A stretch of 9,088 nt of DNA, from positions 1-9,088 of the forward strand of contig CAJUMM010000102.1 of the NCBI GenBank assembly GCA_910586955.1, read 5' to 3'. Position 1 is the stretch's first letter. The number at the start of each line of letters is the position of its first letter. A model generated the notes under the pieces. That model searched no databases and was not told the origin of the DNA. It saw nothing but the letters and a program-made list of their open reading frames with translations. Made by a program: the position numbers and the translations under genes. This DNA comes from an uncultured Lachnospiraceae bacterium (GTDB lineage Bacteria; Bacillota; Clostridia; Lachnospirales; Lachnospiraceae). Shown here in pieces: positions 7,021 through 9,088 of the stretch.

Positions 7021-8250
7021 ATGGGACAATTACTGGAATATTTTAAGATGGCCCTGGACAATATCCGGGCCAACAAGGGCCGTTCTATTCTGACTATGCT
7101 TGGCATCATCATCGGTATTTCCTCCGTGATTATGATAATGTCCATCGGCCAGGGAGCCAAAGGGGAGATCGGGGATCAGTTAAGCGCCATGGCCGGAGGC
7201 CAGGTTTTTATCAGCGGTGCTTACGGGGATTCCAACCAGATTTACCTGACTCCGGAGGATATGGAGGCCATCAAGGAGGTGGAGGGCGTCAAAGGTGTCA
7301 CCCCTTCCGACAGCATGTCCGGAAAGCTTCTCACTCCCAGAAACGTGGAATTTGACTTAAGCGTTACCACCGGAACAGCAGATTTGAAATATACTCACAA
7401 TCCGGAGATGAAATACGGGCGCTATTTTTCCGATTCCGATGTAGAGTCTATGAATCTGGTGGCTGTGATTGGGGAAGGGGACGCCAGGAAGCTCTTCGGC
7501 ACGGACGACGTAGTGGGAATGAGCGTGGAAGTTACCATTTACGACACCACCCAGGAAGTCACCATTATCGGTGTCATCAAGGAGGAGCAGACGGAAAGCG
7601 GCGGGCTGGTGAGCAGTATGATGTACAACTCCAACCGGGTTTCCTTCTACATGCCCTGGACGGCTAACTATGCCTTTGGCTACATTCTGGAAGATTTTTT
7701 TGCCATTATCGTAGTGGCAGATACCAGCTACAGCAGCGTGGCGGTCAGCAGCGAAATCGTAAGCCTTCTGGAGCGCCGCTACCAGGTGCAGGGGGAAGAC
7801 AAATTCTATGTGGAGGATGCGGAGAGCCAGATTTCAGCCATTACCCAGGTGCTGGATATGCTGACGGCCTTTATCTCCTTCGTGGCGGCCATTGCCCTGC
7901 TGGTAGGCGGCATTGGCGTCATGAACATTATGCTGGTATCCGTCACTGAGCGGACCCGGGAGATCGGCATCCGCAAAGCCCTGGGGGCCAGAACCCGCTC
8001 CATTATGATGCAGTTCCTGTCGGAGTCTGCCATTATCACAGCTATCGGCGGTATCATCGGCATTATCCTGGGTGTTCTGGGAGCCAAGGCTCTCTGCTCC
8101 CTGCCTATGCTTGGCTTTCCGCCCCGGATCAGCCTGGCGACAATTCTTTTGACTACCTTCTTTTCCTCCTGTGTGGGAATTTTCTTCGGAATCTATCCTG
8201 CCAGAAAGGCGGCGAAATTGAGTCCCATCGAGGCGCTGCGGAGGAATTAA
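7021..8250 (+). CDS. ABC transporter permease, MacB/FtsX family (YknZ-like)
   Basis: This 409-residue protein is the membrane part of the exporter. Topology is the four-helix MacB plan: helix 1 at about 24-43 after the cytoplasmic start ALDNIRANKGRSILTMLG, a large extracytoplasmic domain (about 44-275), then helices near 282-305, 335-357 and 374-395. The conserved segment between helices 2 and 3 (ERTREIGIRKALGAR) contacts the ATPase, and the protein ends with YPARKAAKLSPIEALRRN, the family's typical tail. Length is normal and there is no break. The ATG at 7021 is three bases after the adaptor stop, with GGAGGA (7008-7013) 7 bases before it inside the adaptor gene, so translation is likely coupled. 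Members of this class (MacB, YknZ) export peptides, antibiotics or toxins and act as mechanotransmitters; the substrate here cannot be told. No outer-membrane TolC is expected in a Firmicute. Confidence 0.96.
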   Translation: MGQLLEYFKMALDNIRANKGRSILTMLGIIIGISSVIMIMSIGQGAKGEIGDQLSAMAGGQVFISGAYGDSNQIYLTPEDMEAIKEVEGVKGVTPSDSMSGKLLTPRNVEFDLSVTTGTADLKYTHNPEMKYGRYFSDSDVESMNLVAVIGEGDARKLFGTDDVVGMSVEVTIYDTTQEVTIIGVIKEEQTESGGLVSSMMYNSNRVSFYMPWTANYAFGYILEDFFAIIVVADTSYSSVAVSSEIVSLLERRYQVQGEDKFYVEDAESQISAITQVLDMLTAFISFVAAIALLVGGIGVMNIMLVSVTERTREIGIRKALGARTRSIMMQFLSESAIITAIGGIIGIILGVLGAKALCSLPMLGFPPRISLATILLTTFFSSCVGIFFGIYPARKAAKLSPIEALRRN

Positions 8251-8303
8251 GCCAACAGTCCAGCCAGAGCTTTATGTAGTACTTCAGAGATACTTAATAT
8301 TTG

Positions 8304-8350
8304 GAGCAGCTGCGGCCCCGCAAAGGAGCCATAGCTGCTCTGTTTGTTTA
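8304..8350 (+). terminator. Probable intrinsic terminator of the ABC exporter operon
   Basis: A perfect 8-base inverted repeat GAGCAGCT/AGCTGCTC (8304-8311 and 8333-8340) encloses a 21-base GC-rich loop and is followed directly by the T-rich TGTTTGTTTA. It lies about 54 bases after the permease stop. The loop is longer than usual but could form a small inner GCG/CGC stem. On the minus strand the hairpin is followed by a less T-rich sequence, so it serves the rightward operon best. Confidence 0.65.
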
Positions 8351-8453
8351 TTCCAGTTCCGCTTCATCCCTGCCAGCGCCTCTCCTTAGCTCAATCTCCG
8401 GCCGCATGCTGCGCCCGTAACTTGAGCTGGCGCTGTCCGGGATTCCGCTGTTT
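8351..8453. other. Short spacer between convergent genes, with a weak minus-strand open frame
   Basis: No standard gene is recognised. On the minus strand a 47-codon frame runs from GTG 8491 to TAA 8348, overlapping the phage-like gene by 38 bases in another frame. It begins MSGAG, contains SGIPDSASSSYG and ends in the charged run RRGAGRDEAELE. It lacks a ribosome binding site and overlaps the terminator by a few bases, so I do not call it a gene. It may be the remains of a downstream coding segment. Confidence 0.3.
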
Positions 8454-9088
8454 TTAGTGTTGTCTGTTGAAATACTGCCGGCCCCGGACACTTAAATGGG
8501 ACAGCTCGTCAATAAGCTTCTGGGCCTGGTCCCCGGAGTGGATATTGGGGAAGGACAAGTCGCCGTGAAAATGAAGGGTTGTCTGGACCGTGCGATCCGG
8601 AAGATCCAGGATCTCCCCAGGAGGACTCGGGAAGGGAGAGCTGATTTCCAAAGGTTTCTGCAGCTCCGGATGGGCCAGGATCCCGCTGACAGTATTGGGC
8701 ATTCTAAGCTCGTTAAGCTCCCCCGCCAGAAGCATCTGGACGATGGGAGCGTTTTCCAGGACCGTGTTTTTGGGAATCACCGCCTCCCCCTCCTGCAGGG
8801 GGACCAGGTGGTCTTCGCCTACGGAGCGGGCCAGGCTGTCTAAGGGAGTGGCGTCCTTTGCGGAAATGATGCCGCCCCGGGCCTTGCTGGCCTGGGACAT
8901 GTCGATGAGGGTTCGGCCCGTTTTCAGAGAGAAGCCGCTGATTCCCGGCACTCCCGATGAGGAAGGCACGGAAATCCCGCTGATCTCATTTGCCGCATTC
9001 TTCGCCTTGTTGGCCGCAGCTTCCATCCGGGAAGCATAGCTTTCCATCCGGGCGGCCAGGGTTTCGATCTGATCCGTCACCTCCTTTA
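8454..9088 (-). CDS. Phage tail tape-measure-like protein, C-terminal part (partial)
   Basis: The minus-strand frame ends at TAA 8454-8456 and is open through the right edge of the window, so the gene continues outside it. GTG 9080 is a possible start by codon, but AAGGAG abuts it with no spacing, and the upstream in-frame codons AAG GAG are also coding-like, so I treat the gene as 5'-partial. From that GTG, 208 residues are visible: an Ala/Met/Lys-rich helix (1-33), a Gly/Ser/Pro linker (34-50), the segment VPLQEGEAVIPKN (93-105), and a C-terminal block TLHFHGDLSFPNIHSGDQ (168-185) followed by a short helix. A GE-A-IP-like motif with a late beta-strand plus 'N(I/V) .. A..LI.EL' helix is a pattern I associate with C-termini of phage tape-measure and related tail proteins. 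This is recognition by pattern, without a search. No other tail genes follow it. It may belong to a prophage, a prophage remnant or a phage-tail-like particle. Confidence 0.55.
   Translation of the reverse strand, partial: KEVTDQIETLAARMESYASRMEAAANKAKNAANEISGISVPSSSGVPGISGFSLKTGRTLIDMSQASKARGGIISAKDATPLDSLARSVGEDHLVPLQEGEAVIPKNTVLENAPIVQMLLAGELNELRMPNTVSGILAHPELQKPLEISSPFPSPPGEILDLPDRTVQTTLHFHGDLSFPNIHSGDQAQKLIDELSHLSVRGRQYFNRQH

Noticed and set aside
9078..9088. TAAAGGAGGTGA on the minus strand at the window edge as the start signal of a gene
   Set aside because: No start codon lies 5-10 bases downstream in any frame, and the same bases read as in-frame codons of the open frame, so it is more likely internal coding sequence, although the missing upstream bases prevent certainty.

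Overview
The window looks like a low-to-mid GC Firmicute chromosome, most likely a gut Clostridia of the Lachnospiraceae type. This is inferred from strong AGGAGG-type ribosome binding sites, frequent AGG/CGG arginine and GGA glycine codons, and the protein families present. I could not run a taxonomic search.

Layout, left to right. (1) Bases 1-71 hold the last codons of an OmpR/PhoB-type response regulator, recognised from its typical C-terminal VWGIGYK sequence. It overlaps the start of a large multi-pass membrane sensor histidine kinase (34-2499), so the left end is a two-component system cut by the window edge. (2) After a 189-base spacer comes an M19 (renal-type) dipeptidase (2689-3735, +). 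It overlaps tail to tail by 15 bases with a class I glutamine-amidotransferase-like gamma-glutamyl hydrolase (3721-4386, -). (3) An AT-rich divergent spacer (4387-4615) precedes a tightly packed operon for a MacB/YknXYZ-type ABC exporter: ATPase (4616-5311), membrane-fusion adaptor (5311-7017) and FtsX/MacB-type permease (7021-8250). It ends at a probable intrinsic terminator near 8304-8350. (4) The right end carries, on the minus strand, the C-terminal part of a protein resembling the end of a phage tail tape-measure or related tail protein (8454 to past the edge). It converges on the ABC operon.

The most notable observation is an in-frame TAA (5497-5499) in the adaptor gene. The reading frame before the stop, starting at 5311 coupled to the ATPase stop, and the frame after it are the same. 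The codons just after the stop encode the basic patch and membrane anchor that such an adaptor needs. The gene is therefore either interrupted by a nonsense mutation or sequencing error, or it is expressed by internal re-initiation with a shortened anchor. The ATPase and permease look intact.

How the genes may work together: the ATPase, adaptor and permease would form one export machine. The dipeptidase and gamma-glutamyl hydrolase could act in sequence on gamma-glutamyl peptides, although they are on opposite strands. The two-component system may sense an envelope signal, but nothing here ties it to the exporter. I see no completely new system. The phage-like fragment and the interrupted adaptor deserve the second look.
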